Shown here piece by piece: positions 13,900-14,339 of a stretch of 14,339 nt of DNA; within the stretch, counting starts at the first letter, position 1; the number at the start of each line of letters is the position of its first letter. This DNA is from Nitrososphaerota archaeon. GTDB taxonomy: Archaea; Thermoproteota; Nitrososphaeria; Nitrososphaerales; UBA57. The stretch is from NCBI GenBank assembly GCA_002693165.1, contig NZOP01000028.1, positions 1-14,339 of the forward strand. Reading direction: 5' to 3'. The notes beneath the pieces were generated by a model. The model made no database searches, was not told the origin of the DNA, and worked only from the letters and a program-made list of their open reading frames with translations. The position numbers and the translations under genes were made by a program.

Positions 13900-14339
13900 A
13901 CAATTTTTGCTCCAGAATAATTAATATTGGAAAAAAATATATGTCCATGTAATTTACTTTTTAAAAATAAATTATAAAACTCTGTCAACTCGTTGACGCT
14001 TAAAATAGAGAATAATGAATTGCCAAAGAGATTCATACTACAAATCATATCGAACCGATTTGCGAGTTTCATAAAGTTAAAGAAGTCAAGTGGAAAAAAA
14101 TTTATCATCAATGCAAACTGTCTAGACAAATGTAGAAAATATTCATAATTTGGTTTGTTTAATAATTGAATTAAATATTTGCCTCCAGTATTATTAATAG
14201 ATTTTATTAAAGAGGAATTCAATAATAGATTAGTTGTAGATAGTTGTCCAAGAGTAAATGTTGCAACAATTTTTTTATCATTAATTGGAATTTGAGAAGT
14301 TTTACCAATTCCAGGAGCACCTGGTTGTAAACGTATTTG
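13896..14339 (-). CDS. Pantoate kinase, C-terminal half (start beyond right edge)
   Basis: The frame is open from the stop at 13896-13898 to the right edge and gives 147 residues. There is no credible internal start; the TTG at 14222 lies inside a conserved segment. The first visible residues carry QPGAPGIGKTSQIPI and VATFTLGQLSTTNLLL, which fit the middle of archaeal pantoate kinases of the GHMP superfamily. The catalytic N-terminal half is off-window. The enzyme makes 4-phosphopantoate for the ligase encoded by the overlapping next gene. The visible region is less conserved, so the call leans on those motifs plus operon position. A different GHMP kinase is possible but unlikely. Confidence 0.82.
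   Translation of the reverse strand, partial: QIRLQPGAPGIGKTSQIPINDKKIVATFTLGQLSTTNLLLNSSLIKSINNTGGKYLIQLLNKPNYEYFLHLSRQFALMINFFPLDFFNFMKLANRFDMICSMNLFGNSLFSILSVNELTEFYNLFLKSKLHGHIFFSNINYSGAKIV

Noticed and set aside
14220..14222. Start codon for a 108-aa ORF at 14222
   Set aside because: It is a TTG inside a frame open to the window edge, and conserved pantoate kinase segments lie upstream of it, so the gene starts outside the window.

Overview
The window looks like ordinary chromosome from an AT-rich ammonia-oxidising archaeon of the Nitrososphaerota (Thaumarchaeota), probably close to the marine Nitrosopumilaceae. This is inferred from gene content: TFB, Gar1, SRP19, S8e, Trm1, an RPC34-like polymerase III factor, a complete SMC-ScpA-ScpB set and the archaeal pantoate kinase/phosphopantothenate synthetase route to coenzyme A occur together. 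Short leaders, TATA-like boxes and a tRNA intron also fit. Species cannot be named from the sequence alone.

Layout. Bases 1-254 hold the 3' end of a surface or membrane-anchored protein with perfect 27-bp repeats. A convergent MscS-type channel follows (266-1291, minus). Then comes an intron-containing tRNA-Arg (1405-1492, minus). A plus-strand RNA and transcription cluster runs gar1 - tfb - RPC34-like - rlmE (1602-3979). It meets a long minus-strand series head-on with only 6 bp between the stop codons. Read in its own direction that series is smc - scpA - scpB - rps8e - a 47-aa membrane ORF - srp19 - trm1 (10919 down to 3986). Upstream, after a 164-bp gap, a second minus-strand operon covers coenzyme A precursor synthesis: pantoate kinase (cut by the right edge) - phosphopantothenate synthetase - panB - a PLP decarboxylase likely to make beta-alanine (14339 down to 11084).

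How the genes work together. The plus cluster joins snoRNP-type RNA modification (Gar1), transcription initiation (TFB), a probable non-coding-RNA transcription factor (RPC34-like) and rRNA methylation (RlmE). The minus series couples chromosome condensation to ribosome, SRP and tRNA-modification genes. It has overlapping smc/scpA/scpB junctions and probable internal promoters before rps8e and the small ORF. The last operon encodes four steps from ketoisovalerate and aspartate towards 4'-phosphopantothenate, lacking only ketopantoate reductase in the visible part.

I see no CRISPR array, insertion sequence, prophage, toxin-antitoxin or defence system. The most interesting items are the RPC34-like protein with a freshly duplicated AT-hook-like tail, the unusual tRNA-Arg, the uncaptured 47-aa membrane protein and the compact coenzyme A operon.
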